From NCBI GenBank assembly GCA_945872085.1, contig CAMBYG010000002.1:55997-119996 (forward strand): a stretch of DNA of 64,000 nucleotides. Reading direction: 5' to 3'. Below, piece by piece: positions 1 to 10,059 of the stretch. Source of the stretch: Chitinophaga pinensis. Its GTDB lineage: Bacteria; Bacteroidota; Bacteroidia; Chitinophagales; Chitinophagaceae. The translations under genes were made by a program, and so were the position numbers. The notes below the pieces were generated by a model. That model made no database searches and was not told where the DNA came from. It saw only the letters and a list, made by a program, of their open reading frames with translations. Position 1 is the stretch's first letter. Every line of letters begins with the position of its first letter.

Positions 1-133
1 AAGCAAAGTTGTGCGCGACTATCAATTAGAAGCTATTCCGTCTAACTGCTTGATAGACCCAAATGGAAAAATATTGGCCATTAATATTACTGGTGACGAA
101 TTACAAAAAGCACTGCAAGAATTAGTAAAATAA
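1..133 (+). CDS. Thioredoxin-like (TlpA/AhpC-type) protein, C-terminal fragment
   Basis: Only the last 43 codons are in the window, and the gene begins upstream of base 1. The readable frame ends in TAA at 131-133. The fragment contains AIPSNCLIDPNGKIL, which matches the late part of the thioredoxin fold, with its cis-proline (IP) followed by a beta strand ending in a D-x-x-G turn. That pattern is typical of the TlpA/ResA/AhpC-TSA proteins that are abundant in Bacteroidota. The active-site CxxC, if present, and any signal peptide lie outside the window. Transcription ends at the hairpin just downstream. Confidence 0.7.
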   Translation, partial: SKVVRDYQLEAIPSNCLIDPNGKILAINITGDELQKALQELVK

Positions 134-160
134 AAAAGGGGCCAAATGGCCCCTTTTTTA
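132..160. terminator. Bidirectional intrinsic terminator
   Basis: GGGGCC (138-143), loop AAAT, GGCCCC (148-153), with an A-run before and a T-run (154-159) after the stem. It lies between two convergent genes and can serve both. Confidence 0.85.
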
Positions 161-162
161 TT

Positions 163-837
163 TTACATTTCAAATTCTAAATGCTTTTTATTAGGATTGG
201 ATTTGTCAACAAAAAACTTAAAATCATGCCCAAAAGACAAGAGTAATAAATTAACTTTCTCTCCTTTATAGGCTGCATTATTTTCATTTAAGAAGTTTAC
301 CGGATAGTACTGTAGCTTTACAGAAAATGATTTTCTCACAAAACCAACAAATACATTTGGTAAAAATTGCTGTGTAGCTGTACTAAACCATTCTGAGCTT
401 TTTTGTTTATCCGAACGATTAACAAATTGCTTTTCTTTATAATTGAAAGGCAAATCTATACCTCCGCCAATAAAACCAAAACGATTCGTTTTCATGTCTC
501 CAAATTTCAATGCTGCACTCACTCCAAAAGCGTATACGCGTTTTTTGAATGTAGTATCCCCTCTTTTTTCAATGAAGCCAATATTCTTAATGCCTACCCC
601 TAATATTGCTCCAGCATGTTTATTAAATTCATTGTGAATCGTATGGCCAATATTGAAAAATGGGGCGTATCTCATAATTGGATCTCCTGAATTGGTTCCA
701 CTGGTAAAAGCAGTAGAAAAAATAGAACCATCTAATTGCGACGCATAATGCCATTTAGAGGTATGTAAATCTGTCTTTGTTTGGCCATTTGCCAATACGC
801 TTATTAAAAGCGAACTTACTAGTAACGTTTTTCTCAT
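163..837 (-). CDS. Outer-membrane beta-barrel protein of unknown function
   Basis: This 224-residue protein has an N-terminal signal peptide (MRKTLLVSSLLISVLANGQ), then alternating hydrophobic/polar strands and a C-terminal segment rich in aromatic residues, as in small outer-membrane barrels. I do not recognise a specific family. It is a single gene, convergent with the upstream thioredoxin-like gene and divergent from lon. A sequence resembling a -7 element (CAAAAATA at 873-880, TATTTTTG on this strand) lies 36 bases upstream of the start, but no matching upstream TTG was found. Confidence 0.65.
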   Translation of the reverse strand: MRKTLLVSSLLISVLANGQTKTDLHTSKWHYASQLDGSIFSTAFTSGTNSGDPIMRYAPFFNIGHTIHNEFNKHAGAILGVGIKNIGFIEKRGDTTFKKRVYAFGVSAALKFGDMKTNRFGFIGGGIDLPFNYKEKQFVNRSDKQKSSEWFSTATQQFLPNVFVGFVRKSFSVKLQYYPVNFLNENNAAYKGEKVNLLLLSFGHDFKFFVDKSNPNKKHLEFEM

Positions 838-1035
838 AGGATAACTTTTTTTTAATTATAAACTTGTTTTAGCAAAAATAGGCATCACGATTTGATTATT
901 TAACAGTAAACTTGTAAAATATCTGCTAATTTTTCAGTTTTTAGCCTTTGGCATAATAATTGAACATAATAAAGAAGAAAATAACAACTATTTAAATTCA
1001 ATAATAAAGACAGTTTGTCTGAAAAATATAAACCT

Positions 1036-3429
1036 ATGCTATTGCAACAAAATGAACAAGACATGGAATTTTTACCCGTACTTCCCATGGGTGAAGAAGA
1101 GATGAATGACGAAGAGCGTAAAAGCTTGCCCGACAATTTACCGATTATTGCCCTACGCAATACGGTACTATTCCCTAATGTAGTATTACCCATTACTGTT
1201 TCTAGAGAAAAATCTATCCTTGCTATTACCCAAGCCAATAAAAAAGACAAATGGATTGGAGTGGTTGCTCAAAAAGACGGCAATTTTGAAGATCCAGAAA
1301 CCGAAGACATGTTTCATGTTGGTACTTTGGCCAAAATTGTAAAAATGATAAAAATGCCCGATGGCAACATCACACTTTTTATCATGGGTAAAATTCGTTT
1401 TCAAATAAATTCTTTTACAGAAACAGAACCCTATTTTAAGGCAAACATTACCTATAAAGAAGATCACTTTCCAAAAGAAGATGCCAATTTTGATGCTTTA
1501 GTAGGCTCTATCAAAGACTACGCAGAGAAAATAATTCAACAAACCAATACCCTACCTCCTGAAGCGGCAATCATGTTGCGCAATATAGAAAACTACTCTT
1601 TTTTAGTGCACTATATTGCATCCAATATTAATGCAAAGTTATTAGACAAACAGAGCTTATTGGAAGAAGACAATATTCAACTTAGAGCAGAAAAATTATT
1701 AAACCTTTTGCAAAGCGAATTGCAACTCGCCGAACTAAAAAATGAAATCACCAATAAAACAAGAGGCGAAATCGATAAACAACAACGAGAGTATTTTTTG
1801 CAGCAGCAGTTAAAATCGATCAAAGATGAATTGGGCGATGCTAATGAACGGGAAATAAAAGATCTTCAAAAAAGAGCAGAACAAGTCCAATGGACCGAAG
1901 CGGCCAAAGACCTGTTTAAAAAAGGCATTGAGAAATTAGAACGTATGCACCCAACAACACCCGATTATTCGGTGGTGTATAATCATTTAGATTTAATGTT
2001 GGATCTACCATGGGGTGTTTATACAAAAGATTCTTATGATCTTAAAAAGGCACAAAAAGTTTTAGATCATGATCATTATGGAATGGATGAAATCAAAGAT
2101 CGTATTATTGAGTATTTAGCCGTACTTAAATTAAAAGGCGATTTAAAATCACCCATCCTATGCTTTGTTGGCCCTCCTGGTATTGGTAAAACATCTTTAG
2201 GTAAAAGTATTGCAAATGCTATTGATCGTAAATATGTTCGATTGAGCTTAGGTGGATTGCATGACGAAAGCGAATTGCGCGGTCATCGCAAAACCTATAT
2301 TGGGGCAATGCCGGGTAGAATTATTCAGCAGTTAAGAAAAGTAAAAAGTGCCAATCCTGTATTTATTTTAGATGAAATTGATAAAATTGGTAAAGACTTT
2401 AGAGGAGATCCAAGTTCTGCTTTATTAGAGATTTTAGATCCTGAACAAAACAGTGCTTTTTATGATAATTATTTAGAGCTGGAGTTTGACTTATCAAAAG
2501 TACTTTTCATTGCTACCGCTAATAGCTTAAGCGATATACAACCCGCTTTAAGAGATCGTTTAGAGATCATTCAATTATCCGGCTATTCGGTAGAAGAAAA
2601 AGTAGAAATTGCAAAGCGCCATTTAATACCAAAGCAAAAAGAAATGCATGGCTTATTAAAAACGCCTTTAAAATTCAATGATAAGTTATTGCAAAAAATA
2701 GTTCAAGACTATACGAGAGAAAGTGGTGTGAGAGAATTGGATCGATTAATGGCTAGTGTCATGCGAAACATTGCTAAACAAGTAGCATTAGAAGAAACGG
2801 TTGCAAATACGATTGACGAGAGTAAAGTAGAGGAAGTTTTGGGTAAGCCAAGATTTTTAAATGATATTTATAGCAAGGGTCATCCGGCTGGAGTAGTAGT
2901 AGGTTTGGCATGGACCTATGTAGGTGGTGATATCTTATTTATTGAGTCTAGCTTATCTAAAGGGAAAGGCACCCTAACCCTTACGGGCAACTTAGGCAAT
3001 GTAATGAAAGAAAGTGCCACTACGGCCCTTTCTTATCTTAAAGCACATGCACAAACCTTTGGAATAGCTAATAATGCCTTTACGGAAAATGATATTCATA
3101 TTCACGTTCCCGAAGGCGCTGTACCCAAAGATGGCCCAAGCGCTGGTATCACGATGCTTTCTGCCTTAGCTTCTTCTTTTACCGGCAGAAAAATAAAACC
3201 ATACTTAGCTATGACAGGTGAAATTACCTTGCGAGGACAAGTGCTACCTGTTGGTGGTATAAAAGAAAAAGTATTGGCAGCTAAGCGTGCAGGCATAAAA
3301 GAAATTATCTTATGTATACAAAATGAAAAAGATATTAATGAAATTTCTAAAAACTATATTAAAGGATTAAAATTTCATTATGTAAGCGAAATGGACGAAG
3401 TTATTCAAATAGCACTTATGAAAAAATAA
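1036..3429 (+). CDS. lon: Lon protease (ATP-dependent, S16)
   Basis: Lon degrades misfolded and regulatory proteins in the cytoplasm using ATP. The order is an N-terminal LON substrate domain (PIIALRNTVLFPN), a coiled-coil region, an AAA+ module with Walker A GPPGIGKTS and Walker B VFILDEIDKIG, and a C-terminal protease domain. That domain has catalytic Ser in PKDGPSAG and Lys in GGIKEKVLAAKRAG, 41 residues apart. The frame is open from a TTG at 1015 (804 residues). I prefer the ATG at 1036 (797 residues) because the extra seven residues carry nothing of the family, but TTG cannot be excluded. It is monocistronic, closed by a strong terminator. A TAGCCTTTG string lies upstream with one base too many for the usual -7 element. 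Confidence 0.97.
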   Translation: MLLQQNEQDMEFLPVLPMGEEEMNDEERKSLPDNLPIIALRNTVLFPNVVLPITVSREKSILAITQANKKDKWIGVVAQKDGNFEDPETEDMFHVGTLAKIVKMIKMPDGNITLFIMGKIRFQINSFTETEPYFKANITYKEDHFPKEDANFDALVGSIKDYAEKIIQQTNTLPPEAAIMLRNIENYSFLVHYIASNINAKLLDKQSLLEEDNIQLRAEKLLNLLQSELQLAELKNEITNKTRGEIDKQQREYFLQQQLKSIKDELGDANEREIKDLQKRAEQVQWTEAAKDLFKKGIEKLERMHPTTPDYSVVYNHLDLMLDLPWGVYTKDSYDLKKAQKVLDHDHYGMDEIKDRIIEYLAVLKLKGDLKSPILCFVGPPGIGKTSLGKSIANAIDRKYVRLSLGGLHDESELRGHRKTYIGAMPGRIIQQLRKVKSANPVFILDEIDKIGKDFRGDPSSALLEILDPEQNSAFYDNYLELEFDLSKVLFIATANSLSDIQPALRDRLEIIQLSGYSVEEKVEIAKRHLIPKQKEMHGLLKTPLKFNDKLLQKIVQDYTRESGVRELDRLMASVMRNIAKQVALEETVANTIDESKVEEVLGKPRFLNDIYSKGHPAGVVVGLAWTYVGGDILFIESSLSKGKGTLTLTGNLGNVMKESATTALSYLKAHAQTFGIANNAFTENDIHIHVPEGAVPKDGPSAGITMLSALASSFTGRKIKPYLAMTGEITLRGQVLPVGGIKEKVLAAKRAGIKEIILCIQNEKDINEISKNYIKGLKFHYVSEMDEVIQIALMKK

Positions 3430-3431
3430 AA

Positions 3432-3464
3432 CAAAAGGCACCTAATAGGTGCCTTTTGTTTTAT
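3432..3464 (+). terminator. Intrinsic terminator of lon
   Basis: Twelve-base stem CAAAAGGCACCT (3432-3443), loop AAT, AGGTGCCTTTTG (3447-3458), then TTTTAT. It directly follows the lon stop codon and may also terminate the convergent barrel gene. Confidence 0.85.
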
Positions 3465-3478
3465 AATAAAAGTTAAGT

Positions 3479-4192
3479 TTATTTTTTACTTTTTGTATTT
3501 AATTTAAATGTATACCCTAGAGCGTACACTGCATAAGCATCAAATTTTTGTGATCTCACCGATAAACTAAATCCATCAAGATAGTCGGAGATGCAAGTTT
3601 TGTAACATGCTTCTAAAAACAAAGAAGATTGAGCATTTAACTTATATCTAAATCCTAAGCTTGCAGGGATGGTAAGTAATACTTTTGGTTGGCTTATGGA
3701 TTGTTCTTTAACTAAACCTACTTGTTCAGAAGAAACCGCAGCAAAGTAATTGGTATCGATTTTACTTATATCTCTTTTAGGATTGATTTTTGCAAAACCA
3801 AAACCAAAAGCAACAAAAGGTTGGAATTTCTTATCGTCGCGAAACAGATTAAATTCAAGCATCGCAGACATGTCAATTAAGGATGTAGAAAAACTATAAT
3901 TTCTGTGCTTTGCCCACTCAGGAGAATCAAATTGTGCATCATCACCTTTTAAACTAGCAATATTTAAAGACCCTCTTAAATAAACTCTTTCCCCTTTTAA
4001 ATGATATCTAACCATTCCTTGAAGACCTAACTTCAGATCCTTGGAACTACCTAAAACAGAAGGTGTTAAATCACCTTGATACACATTACCAGTAAGTGCA
4101 CAAGTAAAGTCTACTTCTTTTGCCTGGTTTTGGGCATTAACAAAAAGAGGCAATAAAGCTAATAGTACAATTGAAAATTTTTTAAGCATCAT
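3479..4192 (-). CDS. Outer-membrane beta-barrel protein (DUF6089-like)
   Basis: This 237-residue exported protein has a signal peptide ending near FVNAQ. The early motif GNVYQGDLTPS and later strands (YHLKGERVYLRGSLNIASLKGDD; FQPFVAFGFGFAKINPK) resemble the Bacteroidota beta-barrel family often labelled DUF6089. The function is unknown. The start is an ATG 21 bases downstream of the M49 peptidase stop on the same strand, so the two genes probably form one transcript. The C-terminus ends in basic residues (NTKSKK) rather than the terminal aromatic residue of classic porins. Confidence 0.7.
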   Translation of the reverse strand: MMLKKFSIVLLALLPLFVNAQNQAKEVDFTCALTGNVYQGDLTPSVLGSSKDLKLGLQGMVRYHLKGERVYLRGSLNIASLKGDDAQFDSPEWAKHRNYSFSTSLIDMSAMLEFNLFRDDKKFQPFVAFGFGFAKINPKRDISKIDTNYFAAVSSEQVGLVKEQSISQPKVLLTIPASLGFRYKLNAQSSLFLEACYKTCISDYLDGFSLSVRSQKFDAYAVYALGYTFKLNTKSKK

Positions 4193-4213
4193 ATTTTTTT
4201 ACAAATATACTCA

Positions 4214-6274
4214 TTAATTTACTGTTGGCAAAAAACTATACTTCTTTTTATAATCCATCATTTGTTGGAAGAAAGAAGTAGGGTAAGTAACTTTCACATC
4301 AATGATCTTATCGCCTTCTAAAACAGGCTCTAATACAGGCTGAATAAATCCTCTGTAGGGCTTAATACCAAGTGTTGCATATCGGCTTATAATTTCTTTA
4401 TGCAAAACAGGATCTACATTCACGCCATAGGTTTCCACTAAAGCAGTTGCAGCTTTATAATCACCTTCTGATTTTATACGTTGTATCTCTCTTAATAATT
4501 GCCCAAATAAGTTACGCAACTTGTTATAGTCGTTTATGCGCACATAGGTTTGATTATTTACTTTAACCAACTCTACTACGTTGTCTTGCTTTCCTTTTTC
4601 AAATACCCAACGCGCATTCAATTGGCGATTACGCATGTGAGCCTCTTCTAATTTTTCACCTGGTTTTAATCTTGTTAATTGCGTCATTAGCCCATTCATC
4701 ATATATTGGTCATAACCTGCTTTACCCACCTCTTCGCTTTCTGCCACGCCAATCTCTATTAGTTTCTTATCCATGATATAATACAACCCTACAAGATCTG
4801 CACGTGCTTCTTCTAAACAAGAAGCGTAATTTTTTAATGTCTTATCTGGTGTTTCTACACCTTTGTTGATCTGACCACTTGCATGCCCAATACATTCGTG
4901 CATATCGGTATGCAAATCGCTAGCTAATGCACCATATTTTTTCAATCTATTTTTTACCGTTTCATCGATTACAAATTCATCTAGCATACCGCTTTTGCTG
5001 CTATTTACATTATACGAATGAATAATATTGCTTAGCGAAACAGATTTTGATCCATACTCTTTTCTAATCCAATCGGCATTTGGTAGATTTACTCCGATTG
5101 GTGTTGAAGGTGCATTGTCGCCACTTTCTACAATTGTAGTAATCGCTTTTGCGGTAATACCTTTAACTTGTTTTTTCTTATGCTCCGGCATTAATGGCGA
5201 ATGATCTTCAAACCATTGCGCTTTGGCTGCAATCGCCGCGATGCGCTTTGTTGCTTCCATGTCTTTCATAGACACCATACTTTGAAAACTTCCTTTCTTA
5301 CCTATAGCGTCAAGGTACACTTCAATAAATCCATTGACTACATCGATTCTGCTTGCTGTATCATGCACCCATTCTATACTATAATCATCAAAGGTTTTTA
5401 AATCGCCGGTTTTATAAAAATCTACAAGCAGTTGTATTGATTTTTTTTGCTGATCATTTTCTGCAACACCTGTTGCTTTTTCTAACCAATATACTATTTG
5501 AGTGATCGATTTATCATACATACCGCCTACTTTCCAAATTCGTTCTGTGAGTTGTCCATTTTCTTTTACCACTTTACTGTTCAACCCCCAACTTGGTGCA
5601 TTTCCTTTTGTATCTTTTAAATTATAAAAGGCTTCTACTTCATTCTGCGTCACTCCTTCATAATAATTATTAGCTGAGTTGGCGATATTATCTACACCAG
5701 CTCTAAGATCTACACATTTAGGCATAAAGCTAGCATCAAAAATAATAGGCTGTATTCTTTTGGTAAATGCTTCAATGTTCTCACCTTCATTAAGCGGCAA
5801 GGCATTGCTTGGAGTTGTACTTACTAAGTTTTTGAAATAGTCGTAAGTACAAGCAGGAATGAATTTCTCATTACTATAATGATGGTAGTTGCCATTACTA
5901 AACCATACACGTCCGCAATACGCTTCAAATTGCTTCCAAGACGTATCGTTTTTATCTCCTTTATAATTTTCATAAACTGCTTCAATGGTTTTTCTTACCA
6001 ACAAACCATATTTACTTTTTTGATCGTAAATAATATCTCTTCCGCTCAAGGCTGCTTCATATAAATAATAAGCCAATTGTTTTTGTTGCAAGGTTAATTG
6101 ATTAAAACCAGGTACTTCATATCGAAGTATTTGCAAATCAGCAAAAGCCTCAGCTTCAACTACAAAGGAAGCATCATACGTTACTGCTTCGCTTTCGGAA
6201 GTCTTGCTTTTTGGATTACAAGAAATTAATAAAACAGTAGCTAGTACTAAAGTATACAAAATGTTACTTTTCAT
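4214..6274 (-). CDS. M49-family (dipeptidyl-peptidase III-like) zinc peptidase, lipoprotein
   Basis: This 686-residue protein is predicted to release dipeptides from short peptides. The zinc-binding hexapeptide HECIGH (in HECIGHASG) and the downstream EEARADLVGLYY are the paired signatures of peptidase family M49; human DPP III has HELLGH and EECRAE. The N-terminus MKSNILYTLVLATVLLISC has a lipobox with Cys19, so the enzyme is probably lipid-anchored in the periplasm or at the outer membrane rather than cytosolic like the eukaryotic enzyme. Bacteroidota members are sometimes mislabelled as dihydrofolate reductase; nothing here supports that. It is the first gene of a probable two-gene transcript with the downstream barrel gene. 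Confidence 0.92.
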   Translation of the reverse strand: MKSNILYTLVLATVLLISCNPKSKTSESEAVTYDASFVVEAEAFADLQILRYEVPGFNQLTLQQKQLAYYLYEAALSGRDIIYDQKSKYGLLVRKTIEAVYENYKGDKNDTSWKQFEAYCGRVWFSNGNYHHYSNEKFIPACTYDYFKNLVSTTPSNALPLNEGENIEAFTKRIQPIIFDASFMPKCVDLRAGVDNIANSANNYYEGVTQNEVEAFYNLKDTKGNAPSWGLNSKVVKENGQLTERIWKVGGMYDKSITQIVYWLEKATGVAENDQQKKSIQLLVDFYKTGDLKTFDDYSIEWVHDTASRIDVVNGFIEVYLDAIGKKGSFQSMVSMKDMEATKRIAAIAAKAQWFEDHSPLMPEHKKKQVKGITAKAITTIVESGDNAPSTPIGVNLPNADWIRKEYGSKSVSLSNIIHSYNVNSSKSGMLDEFVIDETVKNRLKKYGALASDLHTDMHECIGHASGQINKGVETPDKTLKNYASCLEEARADLVGLYYIMDKKLIEIGVAESEEVGKAGYDQYMMNGLMTQLTRLKPGEKLEEAHMRNRQLNARWVFEKGKQDNVVELVKVNNQTYVRINDYNKLRNLFGQLLREIQRIKSEGDYKAATALVETYGVNVDPVLHKEIISRYATLGIKPYRGFIQPVLEPVLEGDKIIDVKVTYPTSFFQQMMDYKKKYSFLPTVN

Positions 6275-6361
6275 GAGAATAAATTTAAGTGTAAATATAG
6301 TATTTATTAAGGCATATTTAATTTACCGTATTTTATATATATTTATAAAAATTCACTCTTT

Positions 6362-7309
6362 ATGAATACGATTCCGGTAGTTGATTTAAGTCAATACACA
6401 CAAGGCAATGACGCAGAAAAAAACAACTTTGTGCAAGCGCTTGGTACTGCCTATGAAGAAGTAGGCTTTGTAGCTGTAGTAAATCATGGCATACCTAATG
6501 CTTTGATAAAACAGCTATACGAGCAAGTTGAGGCATTCTTTAGCCTGACCGAAAATCAAAAAAAACAATATGAAAAAATAGCCTTGGCAGGACAAAGAGG
6601 TTATACCTCTTTTGGCAGAGAACATGCTAAAGGCTTTGACGCTCCTGACTTAAAAGAATTTTTTCAATTTGGTCAGATCATTGAAGATGGAGAGCAGGTA
6701 GATGAATTTTACCCCGATAATGTTTTCGTAAATGAACTACCTGAATTTACTCATACCCTTGAACAAGCCTATCGTGCTTTTGAACAAAGCGGGAAAGCGC
6801 TTCTAGAAGCCATAGCACTTTTTTTAAATTTAGACCCGCATTACTTTTCTCCTGAAATTCATAATGGCAACTCTATTTTAAGAGCCATTCACTATCCACC
6901 TATTACACAAGAACCAAAATCATCGATTAGAGCAGAGCAACATGAGGATATTAATTTGATTACTCTATTAGTTGGTGCATCGGCTGAAGGTTTGCAAGTT
7001 TTAAACAAACAAGATGAATGGGTAAATGTACAATCCAGTGACGATCAAATCGTTGTAAATGTTGGAGATATGCTCCAACGATTGACCAATAACCGATTAA
7101 AATCTACTACCCATAGAGTGGTAAATCCACCTAAAGAAAAGTGGCATACCCATCGCTACTCTATACCGTTTTTCCTACATCCCAAAGGAAGCATGTCCTT
7201 AGCATGCTTGCCTAGTTGTATCAACGAAGCGCATCCAAAACAATATGATGATTATAGCGCTGCACAATATTTAGACGAGCGGCTTAGAGAGATTGGATTA
7301 AAGAAATAA
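6362..7309 (+). CDS. Isopenicillin-N-synthase-like Fe(II)/2-oxoglutarate oxygenase
   Basis: This 315-residue cytosolic oxygenase belongs to the DIOX_N plus 2OG-FeII_Oxy superfamily. The N-terminal part has IPVVDLSQYT and VGFVAVVNHGIP, typical of DIOX_N. The iron triad is visible as H-x-D in EQHEDINLITLL and the distal His in STTHRVVNP, followed by RYSIPFFLHP, whose Arg would bind the 2-oxoglutarate carboxylate. The substrate cannot be told from sequence, and such proteins are often annotated as isopenicillin N synthase without evidence for beta-lactam synthesis. It is a single gene, divergent from the M49 peptidase and convergent with atpA. Confidence 0.9.
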   Translation: MNTIPVVDLSQYTQGNDAEKNNFVQALGTAYEEVGFVAVVNHGIPNALIKQLYEQVEAFFSLTENQKKQYEKIALAGQRGYTSFGREHAKGFDAPDLKEFFQFGQIIEDGEQVDEFYPDNVFVNELPEFTHTLEQAYRAFEQSGKALLEAIALFLNLDPHYFSPEIHNGNSILRAIHYPPITQEPKSSIRAEQHEDINLITLLVGASAEGLQVLNKQDEWVNVQSSDDQIVVNVGDMLQRLTNNRLKSTTHRVVNPPKEKWHTHRYSIPFFLHPKGSMSLACLPSCINEAHPKQYDDYSAAQYLDERLREIGLKK

Positions 7310-7338
7310 AAAAAGGGCTACAATTGTAGCCCTTTATA
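7310..7338. terminator. Bidirectional palindromic terminator between oxygenase gene and atpA
   Basis: A perfect 24-base palindrome at 7312-7335, half-site AAAGGGCTACAA, starting in an A-run and ending in a T-run. It closes both the plus-strand oxygenase gene and the minus-strand atp operon. Confidence 0.88.
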
Positions 7339-7352
7339 TTTGAATTTAAAAC

Positions 7353-8933
7353 TTAGTTTTTAAACTGAGGAATTAAAGAATCTGCTAATGCTTTCATTTT
7401 AGCTAATCCATCTTCAGGTAAGTTACCTTTTTTGAATTCTAATAATAATTCAGGCATTTTAGTTTCTAATTCATTAATAAATGTTTCTTCAAATGCACGT
7501 ACATTTTTCACCGGCACTTCACGAATCATGTTATTAGTTCCTAAATAAATAATCGCAACTTGTTTTTCTACGCTATACGGAGTAAACTGAGGTTGTTTTA
7601 AAATCTCAACATTTCTAGCACCTTTATCGATTACATTTTTAGTAGCCGCATCAAGATCACCACCAAATTTAGCAAACGCTTCTAACTCACGGAAAAGAGC
7701 TTGGTCTAATTTTAAAGTACCTGCTACTTTTTTCATTGATTTAATCTGCGCACTACCACCCACACGACTTACAGAAATACCTACGTTAATAGCAGGACGG
7801 ATACCCGCATTAAACAAGTTAGATTCTAAGAAAATTTGTCCGTCTGTGATAGAAATTACGTTGGTTGGGATATATGCAGATACGTCACCAGCTTGTGTTT
7901 CAATAATTGGTAAAGCCGTCAATGAACCACCACCTTTTACTAAATGTTTGATAGACTCTGGTAAATCGTTCATAGTTTTAGCAAGCGCATCATTATTAAT
8001 AACTTTTGCAGCACGCTCCAACAAACGACTGTGTAAATAGAATACGTCACCAGGATATGCTTCACGTCCTGGAGGGCGACGTAATAAAAGAGATACCTCA
8101 CGATAAGCCACCGCTTGTTTTGATAAATCATCATAAACTACTAATGCAGGACGACCAGTATCACGGAAGAACTCACCAATAGCAGCACCAGCAAATGGAG
8201 CAAAGAACTGCAATGGAGCTGGATCAGCTGCAGCAGCAGATACGATAATAGTGTATGGTAATGCACCATTATCTTCTAATGTTTTCATTACTTGCGCAAC
8301 GGTAGAAGCTTTCTGACCAATGGCAACATAGATACAATAAACAGGTTTTCCTGCTTCATAAAATTCTTTTTGATTGATGATCGCATCAATACATATTGCA
8401 GATTTACCTGTTTGACGGTCACCGATAACCAACTCACGTTGACCACGGCCAATAGGAATCATAGCGTCAATCGCTTTGATACCAGTTTGTAAGGGCTCTT
8501 TTACTGGCTCACGAAATACAACACCTGGTGCTTTACGCTCTAGAGGCATTTCATATAATTCACCAGCAATAGGACCTTTACCATCAATTGGTTCGCCTAA
8601 TGTATTTACCACACGGCCAACCATGCCTTCACCTACTTTAATAGAGGCAATTTGACCAGTTCTACGAACGGTTGCGCCTTCTTTAATACCAGCACTATCA
8701 CCCATTAATACCACCCCAACATTATCTTCTTCAAGGTTTAATGCGATTGCTTTAACTCCGTTTTCAAAAGAAACTAATTCTCCTTGACGAACGCCTGTTA
8801 GACCATAAACACGAGCAATACCGTCACCAACTTGTAATACGGTTCCTACTTCTTCTAAACTTGCTTCTGTGTTAGCGTTGCTTAATTGTTGTCTGAGTAT
8901 CGCTGATATCTCATCCGGTTTAATCTCAACCAT
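7353..8933 (-). CDS. atpA: F1F0 ATP synthase subunit alpha
   Basis: This is the non-catalytic nucleotide-binding subunit of the F1 head (526 residues, normal length). Visible are the N-terminal beta-barrel domain ([11 protein letters not shown]), the P-loop [10 protein letters not shown], and the signature [14 protein letters not shown]. The start ATG is followed by [16 protein letters not shown], the usual N-terminus. It is the last gene of the atpBEFHA operon, 45 bases after atpH. The gamma-subunit gene atpG, which normally follows atpA, is absent; the operon ends here at a palindromic terminator. Confidence 0.98.
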   Translation of the reverse strand: MVEIKPDEISAILRQQLSNANTEASLEEVGTVLQVGDGIARVYGLTGVRQGELVSFENGVKAIALNLEEDNVGVVLMGDSAGIKEGATVRRTGQIASIKVGEGMVGRVVNTLGEPIDGKGPIAGELYEMPLERKAPGVVFREPVKEPLQTGIKAIDAMIPIGRGQRELVIGDRQTGKSAICIDAIINQKEFYEAGKPVYCIYVAIGQKASTVAQVMKTLEDNGALPYTIIVSAAAADPAPLQFFAPFAGAAIGEFFRDTGRPALVVYDDLSKQAVAYREVSLLLRRPPGREAYPGDVFYLHSRLLERAAKVINNDALAKTMNDLPESIKHLVKGGGSLTALPIIETQAGDVSAYIPTNVISITDGQIFLESNLFNAGIRPAINVGISVSRVGGSAQIKSMKKVAGTLKLDQALFRELEAFAKFGGDLDAATKNVIDKGARNVEILKQPQFTPYSVEKQVAIIYLGTNNMIREVPVKNVRAFEETFINELETKMPELLLEFKKGNLPEDGLAKMKALADSLIPQFKN

Positions 8934-8978
8934 AATTGTATGTTTATTAAATTAAGAAATTTTAAAAATTTATGTTTA

Positions 8979-9539
8979 TTATATTTTACTGATATAATTG
9001 TTGTTAGTAAATTGATTTCTGATATCGTTTAATTCTTTGCGAATACTTGCATCGTACAATTTATCATCCATCTCAATAACAAATCCACCAATTAAATCAG
9101 CATTCATAGCTGTTTCTAATTCCACTGTTTTACCTTCAAATCCAGCAGCTATTTTAGTTGCTAATTGTTGTTTTACAGCGTCATTAATAGCAGTAGCGGT
9201 GGTTATCTTAACCGTTTTAATTTGTTTCAATTCCTTCACCAATGCTATAAATGCGGCACTAATTTCATATAATTTAGCTTCTCTACCTTTTTTAACGATT
9301 AAGGCTATAAAAGCTTGAGTAATAGGCTGAATAGATGAATTGAAGATAGCCGATAAAACAGCTATTTTCTTATCTGCATGAATAATAGGACTATTCAATA
9401 CTTGAAGCAATTCAACATTATTTTTACACGTATTAAATACGCATTGCATGTCGGCAAACAAAGCGTCTACACTTTTTTGTTCAGTAGCTAAATCTAATAA
9501 CGATTTGGCATATCGTACGGCTAATCTTGATTGTTGCAT
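8979..9539 (-). CDS. atpH: F1F0 ATP synthase subunit delta
   Basis: This 186-residue OSCP/delta subunit of the peripheral stalk joins the b dimer to the top of the F1 head. The N-terminus SRLAVRYAKSLLDLA and the C-terminal signature DADLIGGFVIEMDDKLYDASIRKEL (here with N in place of the first D) are characteristic. The gene lies 25 bases after atpF and 45 bases before atpA in the operon. Confidence 0.96.
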   Translation of the reverse strand: MQQSRLAVRYAKSLLDLATEQKSVDALFADMQCVFNTCKNNVELLQVLNSPIIHADKKIAVLSAIFNSSIQPITQAFIALIVKKGREAKLYEISAAFIALVKELKQIKTVKITTATAINDAVKQQLATKIAAGFEGKTVELETAMNADLIGGFVIEMDDKLYDASIRKELNDIRNQFTNNNYISKI

Positions 9540-9564
9540 GCTTTATATTTTTCTAAACGAACAA

Positions 9565-10059
9565 TTAGTTCATTTTAATTTCTTCGGTTAATTTTTTTAC
9601 ATAGGCATCTTGTGCGCTATCTTGACTTAATTGATTGCGAAGAATTTTCTCAGCAACAGCCACAGAAAGTAAACCTATTTCGTTTTTAACTTCTGTAATA
9701 GCAGCCATTTTAGAACGATTAATTTGTTCTTGCGCATCTAAGATAATCTTGTTTGCTTCCGTTTTTGCTAATTCTTTCGCATCCGTAATCATTTTCTCTT
9801 TTATTTCTTTAGCTTCTTTAAGCATCGCTGAACGCTCTTCATGCGCTTGCTTCATCAATTGCTCGTTTTCAGCTTTCATGGCACTCATTTCGCCTTTCAC
9901 TTTTTCAGCTGTTTGCAAAGCATTTGCAATACCTGTTTCACGCTCGTTCAACATGTTTAGAATTGGTTTCCAAGCAAATTTTTTCAAGATCAAAAACACG
10001 ATCATAAAGGCTAATAATGCCCAAAAAAACAATCCTAATGCGGGTTTTAATAATTCCAT
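9565..10059 (-). CDS. atpF: F1F0 ATP synthase subunit b
   Basis: This 164-residue subunit has one N-terminal membrane helix (about residues 6-26, LGLFFWALLAFMIVFLILKKFAW), then a long charged amphipathic helix (KPILNMLNERETGIANAL onward) that forms the peripheral stalk. The sequence starts MELLKPALG. It sits between atpE and atpH, 96 bases after atpE. That gap is slightly longer than the others in the operon, but no terminator is evident in it. Confidence 0.96.
   Translation of the reverse strand: MELLKPALGLFFWALLAFMIVFLILKKFAWKPILNMLNERETGIANALQTAEKVKGEMSAMKAENEQLMKQAHEERSAMLKEAKEIKEKMITDAKELAKTEANKIILDAQEQINRSKMAAITEVKNEIGLLSVAVAEKILRNQLSQDSAQDAYVKKLTEEIKMN

Noticed and set aside
900..1250. 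Minus-strand open frame across the lon start
   Set aside because: It is antisense to the conserved N-terminal domain of Lon and has no family features; the plus-strand frame explains the sequence.
6362..7309. Beta-lactam biosynthesis from the isopenicillin-N-synthase-like gene
   Set aside because: No ACV synthetase or other pathway gene is nearby; the family is broad and the label only reflects the fold.
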